From: Streptomyces sp. f51 | Lineage (GTDB): Bacteria; Actinomycetota; Actinomycetes; Streptomycetales; Streptomycetaceae | DNA: 64,000 nt | Direction of reading: 5' to 3' | NCBI RefSeq assembly: GCF_037940415.1 | Contig: NZ_CP149798.1 | Span: forward strand, 434,001 to 498,000 | Part shown: one piece after another, positions 52,098 through 61,113 of the stretch | Layout of the letters: each line of letters begins with the position of its first letter | Numbering within the stretch: the stretch's first letter is position 1 | Position numbers and translations under genes: made by a program | Notes under the pieces: model-generated | Database searches by the model: none | Told to the model about the DNA's origin: nothing | What the model saw: the letters and a program-made list of their open reading frames with translations, nothing else

Positions 52098-53660
52098 TCA
52101 GCGGTGACTGAACAGGGACATGGCCGGAAGCGCCTTGTCGTCGAAGCCGAACAGGGCCTGGTTCTCCCATCCGTTGCCCGAGGAGGGGTCGGCCGGGTCC
52201 CAGCCGTTGCCGGTCACGGCCGTCCAGGTGGCCTCCCAGTAGAAGACACCGAGACCGCGGCCGTTCGGCACGGCCTCCACGATGTTCATGACGTCCCGCA
52301 GCCAGTTGGACTGCCCGGCGGTGGTGGCCGGGTAGCCCTGGACCAGTTCGGCGGTCGTGTCGATCTGGTTGACGAGCGCGTCGTCGCTGTCCAGGCGGAA
52401 GGGGTAGGCCGTCTCGGCGACGAAGACCGGTTTCCCGTAACGGGAGGCCGCGTCGTCGAGGGTGGTCTGGAAGTCGTAGAGCGAGCCGTGCCAGTAGCCG
52501 TAGTAGGACAGCCCGATGGCGTCGAACTTCACGCCGTTGGCGAGGGCGGTGTCGAACCACCAGCGAGTGCCGGTGAGATCGCCGCCCTTGGCCAGGTGCA
52601 GCGCCACGACGGTGGAGGAGCTGACCGCCTTGGCCGCGTCGTAGCCCGAGTTCAGCAGTCCGGCGAGCTGCGCGAAATTGTCCGTGGAACCCTCGGACCA
52701 GAGCATGCCGCCGTTGATCTCGTTGCCGATCTGCACCATGTCGGCCGTGGTGCCCTGCGCCTTGAGGGCGTTCAGGACGTCGTAGGTGTGGTTGTAGACG
52801 TCCGTCTTCAGTTGGCTGTACGAATGCCCCGCCCAGGCGGCCGGCTTGGTCTGGGTGCCGGGGTCGGCCCAGGTGTCGGAGTAGTGGAAGTCGACCAGGA
52901 GTTTCATGCCCTGCGCCTTGATGCGCTTGGCCATCGCGAGGACCCGGGCCTTGTTGTTGTAGCCGTCGGCCGGGTCGACCCAGACCTTGAGGCGCGCGTA
53001 GTTCATCCCCGCGGACCTGAGGATGGCGAGCGCGTCGCCCGCGGTGCCCGAGGCGGTCCTGTAGACACCGCCGTAGGCCTCGCTCTTGGCGAGGGAGGAG
53101 ATGTCGGAGCCCTTGACGGACAGTCCTGTGGTGCCGGAGGCGAACGTCAGGTCGTCGACGTTGATCCAGTTCCCGGCGTTGGCGTCGGAGGAGACACTGA
53201 TCGTGCACTGGCCGCTCGTGACGGCCACGGGCACGACCAGGTGGATCCAGCCGCTGGTGGACACCGGAAGGTCGGTGCGCTGCTCGGTGCCGCCGCAGTT
53301 CCTCAGGGCGAGGTAGGCGGAGTTCTGTCCGCCGCCCGAGCGCACCCACGCGGTGAGCCGGTAGTTCCCGTTGGTCAGGCCGGTGAGGGTCTGGGAGGTC
53401 TCCACCTTGTAGGCCGAGGCGGAGTAGTGGCTGAGGCGGTAGCTCCCGCCGTGGCCGCCGGCCTCGACGTACGAGGCGCCGGTGGTGCCGGACTCCGACC
53501 AGCCGCTGGGCACGGCGGCGCCGGTCCCGTCGGCCTCGAACCCGGCGTTGGTCAGGGTGCTCGCCGCCTGCGCGGTCTGCGCGGGGAGTGCGGCCAGGGC
53601 GAGCCCGGCCGCGAGCGGCAGCAGCAGGGCCCTGAGTGTGCGTCTGGGATGGAACATCAT
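52098..53660 (-). CDS. Secreted GH53 arabinogalactan endo-beta-1,4-galactanase
   Basis: A 520-residue exported enzyme that cuts beta-1,4-galactan, the side chain of plant pectin, into galacto-oligosaccharides. Residues 1-32 are a signal peptide (ending AQA). Residues about 33-175 form a beta-sandwich carbohydrate-binding-like module (NAGFEADGTG and SSDANAGNWINVDDL), and about 178-510 the GH53 barrel. The catalytic acid is Glu314 in IGNEINGG and the nucleophile Glu416 in VFVAETAYPF. The functional counterpart in Bacillus is ganB. It heads a minus-strand unit just downstream of the GH42 gene, so secretion, import and cleavage genes lie together. The ribosome site is weak (AAGGGACGAC). Confidence 0.93.
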   Translation of the reverse strand: MMFHPRRTLRALLLPLAAGLALAALPAQTAQAASTLTNAGFEADGTGAAVPSGWSESGTTGASYVEAGGHGGSYRLSHYSASAYKVETSQTLTGLTNGNYRLTAWVRSGGGQNSAYLALRNCGGTEQRTDLPVSTSGWIHLVVPVAVTSGQCTISVSSDANAGNWINVDDLTFASGTTGLSVKGSDISSLAKSEAYGGVYRTASGTAGDALAILRSAGMNYARLKVWVDPADGYNNKARVLAMAKRIKAQGMKLLVDFHYSDTWADPGTQTKPAAWAGHSYSQLKTDVYNHTYDVLNALKAQGTTADMVQIGNEINGGMLWSEGSTDNFAQLAGLLNSGYDAAKAVSSSTVVALHLAKGGDLTGTRWWFDTALANGVKFDAIGLSYYGYWHGSLYDFQTTLDDAASRYGKPVFVAETAYPFRLDSDDALVNQIDTTAELVQGYPATTAGQSNWLRDVMNIVEAVPNGRGLGVFYWEATWTAVTGNGWDPADPSSGNGWENQALFGFDDKALPAMSLFSHR

Positions 53661-54067
53661 CGTCCGTCGTCCCTTCGACGTGGTGGGGAGAGGTGCCCCG
53701 CCCCCAGGGGATCCGGGGTGGATCCGGGGGCGAGCCCCTCCGCCCGCGGCTTCATGGCTCGCACGGGCGGAGGGGGGTCGGATGACCGCCGGGTGACGTG
53801 ACCCTGGCGGCTGTCGGAGTGAACGGCGGGGCGGGACGGCCCCGCCGGTGGGGGATCTCCGTGAGGTGCGCGGGATGCGCGGGTCCGCCGGCACGGCGGC
53901 CGGGGCGCCGGTCACATCCCGTGCCGCGCAGCGTGGTTCAGCCTGCCGCGCCGGCATCTCCCGTGCGGCACAGGCCACTTGGTGCCGAGGTCGGTGAGGC
54001 GGCCCTCAAGCCGACCCGGGGCTCCGACCGGGCCGCATCGGTGCTCACGCGTACGGCCCACGGCCTG
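53661..54067. other. Intergenic region between GH42 and GH53 genes
   Basis: About 407 bases with no credible gene. It contains a perfect 12-bp hairpin (53735-53775, listed separately). I searched for a copy of the LacI site found upstream of the transporter (TGTGAACGCTCACA) and found none better than 8 of 14, so control of the GH53 gene is unclear. Confidence 0.5.
53735..53775 (-). terminator. Hairpin between GH42 and GH53 genes
   Basis: CCCCTCCGCCCG (53735-53746) is exactly complementary to CGGGCGGAGGGG (53764-53775), with a 17-base loop. It lies about 290 bases after the GH42 stop and 75 bases before the GH53 start, where it could end GH42 transcripts or attenuate the GH53 leader. Confidence 0.6.
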
Positions 54068-56089
54068 TCACGTGTCGAGGCGTACCACCCGTACCGCCCC
54101 CGCCGGAACCGCCAGCCGGCCGGCGGCGCGTTCGCCCGTGAGGAGTTCGGTGCCGTGCGCGTCCAGCGGCACCTTGGCGTCGGACGTGGTGTGGTTGACC
54201 GCGAAGACGTAGGTGCCCGACTCGCCGGTGCGGCGCACCACTTCGACATCGCGGGGCAGGTCCGTGCGCGGGGCGACGCGCGCGTCGTCGGCGGCACGGC
54301 CGATCAGCGCGTCCAGCCCCTCGGCCCCGAGGCGCGTGGACACGTACCACGCCGAGCCCGCGCCGATCCGGTGCCGGGTGACCGCGGGGTGCCCGGCGGC
54401 GAGCCCGTCGGCGTACGTCCAGACGGTCTCGGCACCGCGCGGCACCACGAACTCGGTCCAGACGTCTCCGGACAGTTCGGAGCCCTCGGGCCCGGTGATC
54501 CGGACGCGTTCCCCCTGGAGCAGGGGGGAGAACTCCTCGACGGTCAGGCCGAGTACGTCCCGCAGGGCGCCGGGATGCGGGCCTTCGTGGACGGTGTCGT
54601 GCTCGTCGACGATGCCGGAGAAGTAGGAGACGAGGAGCGTGCCGCCGCGTTCCACGTACTCCTTGAGGTTGTTCCCGGCGGCCTCGGTCATCAGATACAG
54701 GGCGGGCACGACGACAAGGGGATAGGCCGACAAGTCGGCTTCCGGGTGGGCGAAGTCGACGGTGAGGTGGCGGTCGTAGAGCGCCTCGTAGAAGGCGTCG
54801 GCGCGCTCGCGGGCGTCGTGGTCCTCGCTCGGGCGCCACTGGAGGCTCTGCGCCCACCAGGAGTGCCAGTCCCACAGGACGGCCACGTCGGCGACCGTAC
54901 GCGTGCCCTTGAGAGGGCTCAACGAGTCGACGGCCGCGCCGAGTTCGACGACCTCGCGCCACACGCGCGAGTCGGTGCCCGCGTGCGGCAGCATCGAGGA
55001 GTGGAACTTCTCCGCACCGCTGCGGGACTGCCGCCACTGGAAGAACATGGCGCCCTCGGAGCCGCGGGCCACGTGGGACAGGGAGTTGCGGGCCATCTGG
55101 CCGGGCGCCTTGGCGGGGTTGCGGGGCTGCCAGTTGACGCCCGAGGTGGAGTGTTCGAGGAGCAGCCAGGGCGCGCCGCCCGCGACGGAGCGGGTGAGGT
55201 CGGCGGCCATCGCGAGGTTCACGTGGGTGCGGCGTCCGTCGGTCATCAGATAGTGGTCGTTGGTGACGAGGTCGACCTCGCGGCCCCAGGCCCAGTAGTC
55301 GACCGAGTCGCACTGGCTGAGGGCGGTCATGAAGTTGGTGGTGGCGGGGACGCCGGGCGCGAGGCGGTGGAGGATGTCCCGCTCGGCCGTGAAGTTCTCC
55401 CGCATGGTGGCGTCGGCGAACCGCTTGTAGTCCAGCGCCTGCGCCGGATTGCCGACGGTGGGGGTCACGCGCGGCGGGTCGACCTGGTCGAAGGCGGAGT
55501 AGCGCTGGCCCCAGAACGCCGTCCCCCAGGCCTCGTTGAGCTCGTCGACCGTCCCGTACGTACCGGCCAGCCAGCGGCGGAAGTGGGCAGCGCAGGAGTC
55601 GCAGTAGCAGGCGGAGACCGGGACGCCGTACTCGTTGTGGACGTGCCACAGCGCGAGCGCGGGATGGCCGGCGTACCGGGTGGCGAGCCGGGTCGTGATG
55701 GCGGCCGCGGCGGCGCGGTAGTGGGTGTTGCTGTGGCAGATGGCGCCGCGTGAGCCGAAGGCGTAGCGCGTGCCGTCGGCGGCCACGGGCAGCGCTTCGG
55801 GGTGTTCGCGGTAGAACCAGGCGGGCGGGGCGACGGTCGGGGTGCCCAGGTCGGCGCGTATGCCGTTCTCGTGCAGCAGGTCGAGGACGCGGTCGAGCCG
55901 GCCGAACTCGTAGCTGCCCCGGGCCGGTTCGAGGAGGGCCCAGGAGAAGATCCCGACGCTCACCATCGTGACGCCCGCCTCGCGCATCAGCCGGACGTCC
56001 TCGGGCCAGACGCTCTCCGGCCACTGCTCGGGGTTGTAGTCCCCACCGAAGGCGAGCCCGGTGAGGCCCTTGGGGTTGGTCTCCGGCAT
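54068..56089 (-). CDS. GH42 beta-galactosidase
   Basis: A 673-residue cytoplasmic beta-galactosidase of family GH42, functionally like Bacillus ganA. It releases galactose from beta-1,4-galacto-oligosaccharides brought in by the adjacent transporter. The acid/base is Glu153 in HVHNEYGVP, and the nucleophile lies in LLLEHSTSG (about residue 310). The zinc-cluster cysteines typical of the family are seen in ACYCDSCAAHF and CHSNTHY. The trimerisation domain and C-terminal beta domain are present, with no signal peptide. GGGAGAG precedes ATG 56089. A LacI-type operator-like sequence lies 27 bases upstream. Confidence 0.94.
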   Translation of the reverse strand: MPETNPKGLTGLAFGGDYNPEQWPESVWPEDVRLMREAGVTMVSVGIFSWALLEPARGSYEFGRLDRVLDLLHENGIRADLGTPTVAPPAWFYREHPEALPVAADGTRYAFGSRGAICHSNTHYRAAAAAITTRLATRYAGHPALALWHVHNEYGVPVSACYCDSCAAHFRRWLAGTYGTVDELNEAWGTAFWGQRYSAFDQVDPPRVTPTVGNPAQALDYKRFADATMRENFTAERDILHRLAPGVPATTNFMTALSQCDSVDYWAWGREVDLVTNDHYLMTDGRRTHVNLAMAADLTRSVAGGAPWLLLEHSTSGVNWQPRNPAKAPGQMARNSLSHVARGSEGAMFFQWRQSRSGAEKFHSSMLPHAGTDSRVWREVVELGAAVDSLSPLKGTRTVADVAVLWDWHSWWAQSLQWRPSEDHDARERADAFYEALYDRHLTVDFAHPEADLSAYPLVVVPALYLMTEAAGNNLKEYVERGGTLLVSYFSGIVDEHDTVHEGPHPGALRDVLGLTVEEFSPLLQGERVRITGPEGSELSGDVWTEFVVPRGAETVWTYADGLAAGHPAVTRHRIGAGSAWYVSTRLGAEGLDALIGRAADDARVAPRTDLPRDVEVVRRTGESGTYVFAVNHTTSDAKVPLDAHGTELLTGERAAGRLAVPAGAVRVVRLDT

Positions 56090-56115
56090 GGATCTCTCCC
56101 ATGTAATCGATCATT

Positions 56116-56129
56116 TGGGAACGTGCACA
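56116..56129. promoter_or_regulatory. LacI operator-like site before GH42 gene
   Basis: TGGGAACGTGCACA matches the operator next to the transporter promoter (TGTGAACGCTCACA) at 11 of 14 positions. It lies 27 bases upstream of the GH42 ATG on the divergent side, where a repressor would block that promoter. Confidence 0.55.
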
Positions 56130-56176
56130 CACAACGCCAGCGGCGTGAGCCCAACATAACCGCACAGCAACAACCA

Positions 56177-56219
56177 TTGACAAGTGTCCGGGATGTTTCT
56201 CTACTGTGAACGCTCACAG
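56177..56219 (+). promoter_or_regulatory. Transporter promoter with overlapping LacI operator
   Basis: A perfect -35 (TTGACA, 56177-56182) is followed after 19 bases by a TAnnnT -10 (TACTGT, 56202-56207). The -10 is overlapped by the dyad CTGTGAACGCTCACAG (56204-56219), matching at 14 of 16 positions. This is the layout of a promoter repressed by a LacI-family protein, and the repressor gene ends the same operon. Confidence 0.75.
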
Positions 56220-56400
56220 ACGCACCACACGTGAGCCGAAGGGGTGCTCAGGTGTCGGCGGGCGGGCGTGTCAAGCGCCCGGAGGCCCGGCGCACGAACC
56301 GCGGTTCCGGCATCGGCCGGCGCGCCCCCGAACGCGAACCACACCAGCACAGGGCAGGCCCCCGCAGCAGGCGGGGGCCCAGGTCAGGGGAGAACGTTCC

Positions 56401-57723
56401 ATGCCCATCACGAAGCACAGCCGCCTCGTGGCCAGCACCATCGCCGTCGTCCTCGGCGCCACCTCGCTCGCCGCCTGCGGCTCGTCCGACGACGGCAAGA
56501 GCGCATCCGAGTCCGGACCCGCGACACTGACGTTCTGGACCTGGGCGCCGGGCATGGACAAGGTGGTCGACCTCTGGAACACGGGGCCGGGCAAGAAGCA
56601 GCGGATCACCGTCGAGGTGAAGAAGCAGGCCTCGGGCGACTCGCTCATCACCAAGATCCTCACCGCGCACAAGGCGAAGAAGGCACCGGATCTGGTCCAG
56701 GCCGAGTACCAGGCCCTTCCGACGCTGGTCAGCAATGACGCGCTCGCCGACATAGCGGCGGAGTCCAAGGAGGCGAAGTCCAAGTTCGCCGACGCCGTCT
56801 GGCAGCAGACGACGCTGGGGACGGACGCGGTCTACGCGATCCCGCAGGACATCGGCCCGATGATGTTCTACTACCGCGCGGACCTGTTCAAGAAGTACGG
56901 GCTCACCGTTCCCACCACCTGGGAGCAGTTCGCCGAGACCGCCCGCGCGCTGAAGAAGAAGGCGCCGGACAAGGCCCTGACCACCTTCTCCGCCAACGAC
57001 TCCGGGCTCTTCGCCGGTCTGGCGCAGCAGGCGGGCGCCAAGTGGTGGACCGCGTCGGGCGACAAGTGGACGGTCGGTATCGACGACGCGGCCACCCGGA
57101 AGGTCGCCGGATTCTGGGGCGGCCTCGTCAAGGAGGGCGCGATCAACAACGAGCCGATGTACCAGCCGGCCTGGAACAAGGCGCTGAACACCGGCAAGGA
57201 GATCGCCTGGGTGAGCGCGGTGTGGGCGCCCGGCACCCTGAGCACGGCGGCCCCGCAGACCAAGGGCAAGTGGGCGATGGCCCCGCTGCCGCAGTGGTCC
57301 GCGGGCGAGAACGTGACCGGCAGCTGGGGTGGCTCCTCGACGGCCGTCACCACCGACTCCGCCCACAAGGCGGCCGCCGCGCAGTTCGCCACCTGGCTGA
57401 ACACCGACCCGCGGGCGGTGGCCGCGATGGCGAAGGAGAGCGGCATCTACCCTGCGTCCACCAGCGCCCAGAGCGGTGACGCCTTCGCCCAGCCGCCGGC
57501 CTTCTTCTCCAACCAGCCGGACTTCTACACCAAGGCCTCTCAGATCGCCAAGACCACCGCCCCCTCCGCCTGGGGCCCGAACGTGAACGTGGCCTACACG
57601 TCCTTCAACGACGCCTTCGGCGCCGCCGCCAAGAACAAGTCGGACTTCGGTGCGGCCCTGAGGACCATGCAGGACACCACCGTCGCCGACCTCAAGAAGC
57701 AGGGCTTCGGGGTCGCTCAGTGA
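56401..57723 (+). CDS. Galacto-oligosaccharide ABC transporter binding lipoprotein
   Basis: A 440-residue extracytoplasmic sugar-binding lipoprotein of the oligosaccharide (CUT1, SBP_bac_1) type, equivalent in role to Bacillus ganS. The signal peptide ends in the lipobox SLAAC with Cys26. The mature protein shows LTFWTWAPGMDKVVDLWN, the aromatic-rich MMFYYRADLFKKYGLTVPTT segment and TGSWGGSSTAVTTDSAHKA. GGGGAG precedes ATG 56401. It heads an operon of binding protein, two permeases and LacI, all overlapping by 4 bp. Its galacto-oligosaccharide preference is inferred from the adjacent GH53 and GH42 genes. Confidence 0.9.
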   Translation: MPITKHSRLVASTIAVVLGATSLAACGSSDDGKSASESGPATLTFWTWAPGMDKVVDLWNTGPGKKQRITVEVKKQASGDSLITKILTAHKAKKAPDLVQAEYQALPTLVSNDALADIAAESKEAKSKFADAVWQQTTLGTDAVYAIPQDIGPMMFYYRADLFKKYGLTVPTTWEQFAETARALKKKAPDKALTTFSANDSGLFAGLAQQAGAKWWTASGDKWTVGIDDAATRKVAGFWGGLVKEGAINNEPMYQPAWNKALNTGKEIAWVSAVWAPGTLSTAAPQTKGKWAMAPLPQWSAGENVTGSWGGSSTAVTTDSAHKAAAAQFATWLNTDPRAVAAMAKESGIYPASTSAQSGDAFAQPPAFFSNQPDFYTKASQIAKTTAPSAWGPNVNVAYTSFNDAFGAAAKNKSDFGAALRTMQDTTVADLKKQGFGVAQ

Positions 57724-58643
57724 CCACCGCACGCCGGAGGCCGTACGGGGTCAAGGGGGCCCCGTACGGTTTCCTCCTCCCCGCGACGATCCTCTTCGTC
57801 CTCTTCTTCGCGCTGCCCATCGCCTACGCGGTCTGGCTGAGCCTGCACAAGGTCCAGGTCAAGGGCCTGGGCCTGGGCGCCGGTGCCAGGACCGAGGTCT
57901 GGGCGGGCCTGAGGAACTACACCGACGCGCTCACCGACAGCGAACTGGTCCACGGGGCGCTGCGCGTGGCCGGATACGGCGCGATCGTGGTGCCGGTGAT
58001 GCTCGGCCTCGCGCTGCTCTTCGCGCTGATGCTCGACGCGGAGAAGGTGCGCCTGGCCCCCTTCACCCGGCTCGCGATCTTCCTGCCGTACGCCATCCCG
58101 GGCGTCGTGGCCGCCCTGCTCTGGGGCTTCCTGTACCTCCCGGACGTCAGCCCCTTCTACTTCGTCCTCCAGAAGTTCGGTCTGCCGCAGCCCGACCTGC
58201 TGGAGGGCGGCCCGCTGTACCTCGCGCTGTCGAACATCGCGGTCTGGGGCGGCACGGGCTTCAACATGATCGTCATCTACACCTCGCTCCAGGCCATCCC
58301 GGCCGAGGTGCTCGAAGCGGCGAAGCTCGACGGAGCCACCCCGCTCCAGACGGCCCTGCGCATCAAGATCCCGATGGTGGCGCCCTCCCTGGTGCTCACC
58401 TTCTTCTTCTCGATCATCGCCACGCTCCAGGTGTTCAGCGAACCGACCACCCTCAAGCCCCTCACCAACTCCGTCTCCACGACCTGGAGTCCGCTGATGA
58501 AGGTCTACCGGGACGCGTTCAACACCGGGGACATCTACGCGGCCGCCGCCGAGGCAGTGATCATCGCCCTGGCCACCCTGGTCCTGTCCTTCGGCTTCCT
58601 GCGCGCCGCGAACTCCCGTACCAAGCAGGAGGAAGCACGATGA
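57720..58643 (+). CDS. Oligosaccharide ABC transporter permease 1
   Basis: A 307-residue inner-membrane permease of the MalF/CUT1 type (equivalent to Bacillus ganP), with six helices. The EAA motif contacting the ATPase is EVLEAAKLDGATPLQTALRI (about 198-217). A conserved NIAVWGGTGFNMIVIYTSLQ and PYAIPGVVAALLWGFLYLPD are present. It begins at GTG 57720, overlapping the binding-protein stop (GTGA). It pairs with the next permease to form the channel. No ATPase gene follows. Confidence 0.93.
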   Translation: MTTARRRPYGVKGAPYGFLLPATILFVLFFALPIAYAVWLSLHKVQVKGLGLGAGARTEVWAGLRNYTDALTDSELVHGALRVAGYGAIVVPVMLGLALLFALMLDAEKVRLAPFTRLAIFLPYAIPGVVAALLWGFLYLPDVSPFYFVLQKFGLPQPDLLEGGPLYLALSNIAVWGGTGFNMIVIYTSLQAIPAEVLEAAKLDGATPLQTALRIKIPMVAPSLVLTFFFSIIATLQVFSEPTTLKPLTNSVSTTWSPLMKVYRDAFNTGDIYAAAAEAVIIALATLVLSFGFLRAANSRTKQEEAR

Positions 58644-59545
58644 GTTCCCTTGCCCTGCGCAAGGCCGCCCCGGCCGCGGGCACCACCCCCGGCACCGCCC
58701 AGGTACCGCCGCCGCGCGGCCGCATCGCCCTGGTGCCGACCCTCACGCTGCTGCTCGGCGCGCTCTATTGCCTGCTGCCCGTCGCCTGGGTGGTGATCGC
58801 GGCCACCAAGTCGGGCCGTGAACTGTTCTCCACGTTCACGTTCCTGCCGGGCACCGGATTCACGCAGAACGTGAAGGACCTCGCCGCCTACCGCGACGGC
58901 ATCTACTGGAAGTGGATGGGCAACTCCGCGCTCTACGCGGGCCTGGGCGCCCTGCTGTCGACGGCCGTCTCGGCGGTCAGCGGCTACGCCCTCGCCGTCT
59001 ACCGCTTCCGGGGCCGCGAGAGCATCTTCAGCGTGCTCATGGCCGGCGTGCTGATGCCGCCGGTGATCCTCGCGATCCCGCAGTACCTCCTCCTGGCCAA
59101 GGCGGACCTCACGGATTCGTACGCCTCCGTGCTGCTCCCGCTCGTGCTGTCCCCGTACGGCGTCTACCTCGCCCGGATCTACGCGGCCGCGGCGGTCCCC
59201 ACCGACGTCGTCGAGGCCGGCCGGATGGACGGCGCCGGGGAGTGGCGGATCTTCACCCGCGTCGCGCTGCCCATGATGGTGCCCGGCCTGGTGACGGTGT
59301 TCCTGTTCCAGTTCGTCGCCGTCTGGAACAACTTCCTTCTCCCCTACATCATGCTCAGCGACGACGAGAAGTTCCCGATCACCCTCGGCCTCTTCACGCT
59401 CCTCGAACAGGGCTCCAACACCCCGGCCCTGTACACCCTGGTCATCACCGGCGCCCTGCTCGCGATCGTCCCGCTGATCGCGCTGTTCCTGGTCATCCAG
59501 CGCTTCTGGAGCCTCGACCTGCTGTCCGGAGCCGTAAAGTCATGA
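58640..59545 (+). CDS. Oligosaccharide ABC transporter permease 2
   Basis: A 301-residue permease of the MalG/CUT1 type (equivalent to Bacillus ganQ) with six helices. The EAA loop is DVVEAGRMDGAGEWRIFTRV (about 190-209), preceded by LVLSPYGVYLARIYA and followed by MMVPGLVTVFLFQFVAVWNN. The start ATG 58640 overlaps the upstream permease by ATGA, and its stop overlaps the LacI start in the same way. Like other Streptomyces sugar operons of this type it lacks an ATPase, so a shared MsiK-type ATPase is expected. Confidence 0.93.
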   Translation: MSSLALRKAAPAAGTTPGTAQVPPPRGRIALVPTLTLLLGALYCLLPVAWVVIAATKSGRELFSTFTFLPGTGFTQNVKDLAAYRDGIYWKWMGNSALYAGLGALLSTAVSAVSGYALAVYRFRGRESIFSVLMAGVLMPPVILAIPQYLLLAKADLTDSYASVLLPLVLSPYGVYLARIYAAAAVPTDVVEAGRMDGAGEWRIFTRVALPMMVPGLVTVFLFQFVAVWNNFLLPYIMLSDDEKFPITLGLFTLLEQGSNTPALYTLVITGALLAIVPLIALFLVIQRFWSLDLLSGAVKS

Positions 59546-60573
59546 CCATGAGCAACCCGGGGGGCCGGCGCAAGCCGCCGACGATCCACGATGTCGCGCG
59601 TGAGGCGGGTGTCTCGCGGGGCACCGTCTCACGCGTCCTCAACGGCGGGCACTACGTGAGCCCCTCGGCGCAGGAGGCGGTCGACGCCGCCATCCGCAGG
59701 ACGGGCTACGTCGTGAACCGGCACGCCCGTTCGCTGATCACCGGACGGTCCGACTCGGTCGGCTTCCTGCTGACCGAGCCGCAGGAGCGGTTCTTCGAGG
59801 ACCCGAACTTCAACGTCCTGCTGCGCGGCTGCACCCAGGCACTCGCCGCGCACGACGTCCCGCTCCTGCTGATGCTCGCCGGGACCCAGGACGAGCGGCG
59901 GCGCATCACGCGGTACATCACGGCCGGCCATGTCGACGGGGTGCTGCTGGTCTCCAGCCACTCCGGCGATCCGGTCGCCGAGGAGCTGCGCGAGGCGGGC
60001 GTTCCGCTCGTCGCGTGCGGCAAGCCCATCGGCCTCGGCTCCAAGGTGAGCTACGTGGCCGCGGACGACCGGGACGGCGCCCGGGACATGGTCACCCATC
60101 TGCTCTCCCTCGGGCGGCGCCGGATCGGCATGGTCACCGGCCCGCTGGACACCCCCGGCGGCGTCGAGCGTCTGGCGGGGTACCGCGAGGTGCTCGCCGA
60201 GGCCGGCGTCGAGGCCGACGACCGTCTCGTCGCCTCCGGCGACTACAGCCGCGCCAGCGGCGAGGCGGGCGCAGAGCAGCTCCTCGCCCGGGCCCCCGAC
60301 ATGGACGCGGTGTTCGTGGCCTCGGACCTGATGGCCCAGGGCGTGCTGGCGGCGCTGCGCAAGGCGGGCCGCCGGGTCCCCGAGGACGTCTCGGTCGGCG
60401 GCTTCGACGACTCCCCCGCCGCCACGGCCGCCACCCCGGCGCTCACCACCATCCGCCAGCCCTGGGACCGCATCAGCTCCGAGATGGTCCGGGTCCTCCT
60501 GGCCCAGATCGGCGGCGAGGACCCGTCGGCGGTCATCCTGCCGACGGAACTGGTGCGCCGCGAGTCGACCTGA
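59542..60573 (+). CDS. LacI-family repressor of the galactan locus
   Basis: A 343-residue LacI/GalR repressor. The N-terminal DNA-binding domain is TIHDVAREAGVSRGTVSRVL with the hinge region DAAIRRTGYVVNRHARSL. The sugar-binding core runs from about 60, with VGFLLTEPQERFF, HVDGVLLVSSHSGDP, VYVAADDRDGARD-like segments and VSVGGFDDSPAATAATPALT. It is the last gene of the transporter operon, starting at ATG 59542 (ATGA overlap). It is the probable binder of the dyads at 56204-56219 and 56116-56129, giving feedback control; galactose, galactobiose or a related sugar is the likely inducer. Confidence 0.92.
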   Translation: MTMSNPGGRRKPPTIHDVAREAGVSRGTVSRVLNGGHYVSPSAQEAVDAAIRRTGYVVNRHARSLITGRSDSVGFLLTEPQERFFEDPNFNVLLRGCTQALAAHDVPLLLMLAGTQDERRRITRYITAGHVDGVLLVSSHSGDPVAEELREAGVPLVACGKPIGLGSKVSYVAADDRDGARDMVTHLLSLGRRRIGMVTGPLDTPGGVERLAGYREVLAEAGVEADDRLVASGDYSRASGEAGAEQLLARAPDMDAVFVASDLMAQGVLAALRKAGRRVPEDVSVGGFDDSPAATAATPALTTIRQPWDRISSEMVRVLLAQIGGEDPSAVILPTELVRREST

Positions 60574-60725
60574 GCACCGCGGCGGAGCACGCCGGGGCCT
60601 GGCGGCACCGGTCAGGATTCGAGAAGCCGGACCCGGCGCCTCCGGCTTAGCGTGAAGGGGCCGTCGGAGTTCCGGCGGCACGACAGCCAGGCCGACACGG
60701 CCCCACGCACCGCACAGGAGTCGAG

Positions 60726-61076
60726 ATGACCGCCGGAGTCAAGACCATCATCTACCCCGTCAAGGACATCGCGAAGGCGAAGGCCCTGTTCACCCTGCTG
60801 CTCGGGGTGGAGCCCTATGTGGACGAGCCGTACTACGTCGGTTTCAAGGCCGCGGGCCAGGACATCGGCCTCGACCCGAACGGGCACGCCAAGGGGCTGA
60901 CCGGGCCGGTCCCCTTCTGGCACGTCGACGACATCAAGGCGACCCTGGCGGGCCTGCTCGGCGAGGGAGCCGAGGTGCTCCAGGAGCTCCAGGACGTGGG
61001 CAACGGCAGGCAGGTGGCGTCCGTGAAGGACGCGGAGGGCAACCAGTACGGGCTCATCCAGGACCCCACCCCCTGA
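60726..61076 (+). CDS. VOC-family (glyoxalase-like) protein
   Basis: A 116-residue vicinal-oxygen-chelate fold protein: KTIIYPVKDIAKAKALFTLL opens the first beta-alpha-beta unit, FWHVDDIKATLAGLL the second, and the end is VASVKDAEGNQYGLIQDP. It is one domain, so a dimer is expected. Potential metal ligands (His in FWHVDD, Glu in DAEGN) are present. It could be a dioxygenase-like, lyase or binding protein; the substrate is unknown. The start is ATG 60726, with CAGGAG nearby. Confidence 0.85.
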   Translation: MTAGVKTIIYPVKDIAKAKALFTLLLGVEPYVDEPYYVGFKAAGQDIGLDPNGHAKGLTGPVPFWHVDDIKATLAGLLGEGAEVLQELQDVGNGRQVASVKDAEGNQYGLIQDPTP

Positions 61077-61113
61077 CCCGGAGGGCCCCGGCCGCACACA
61101 CGCGGAGGCGGCA

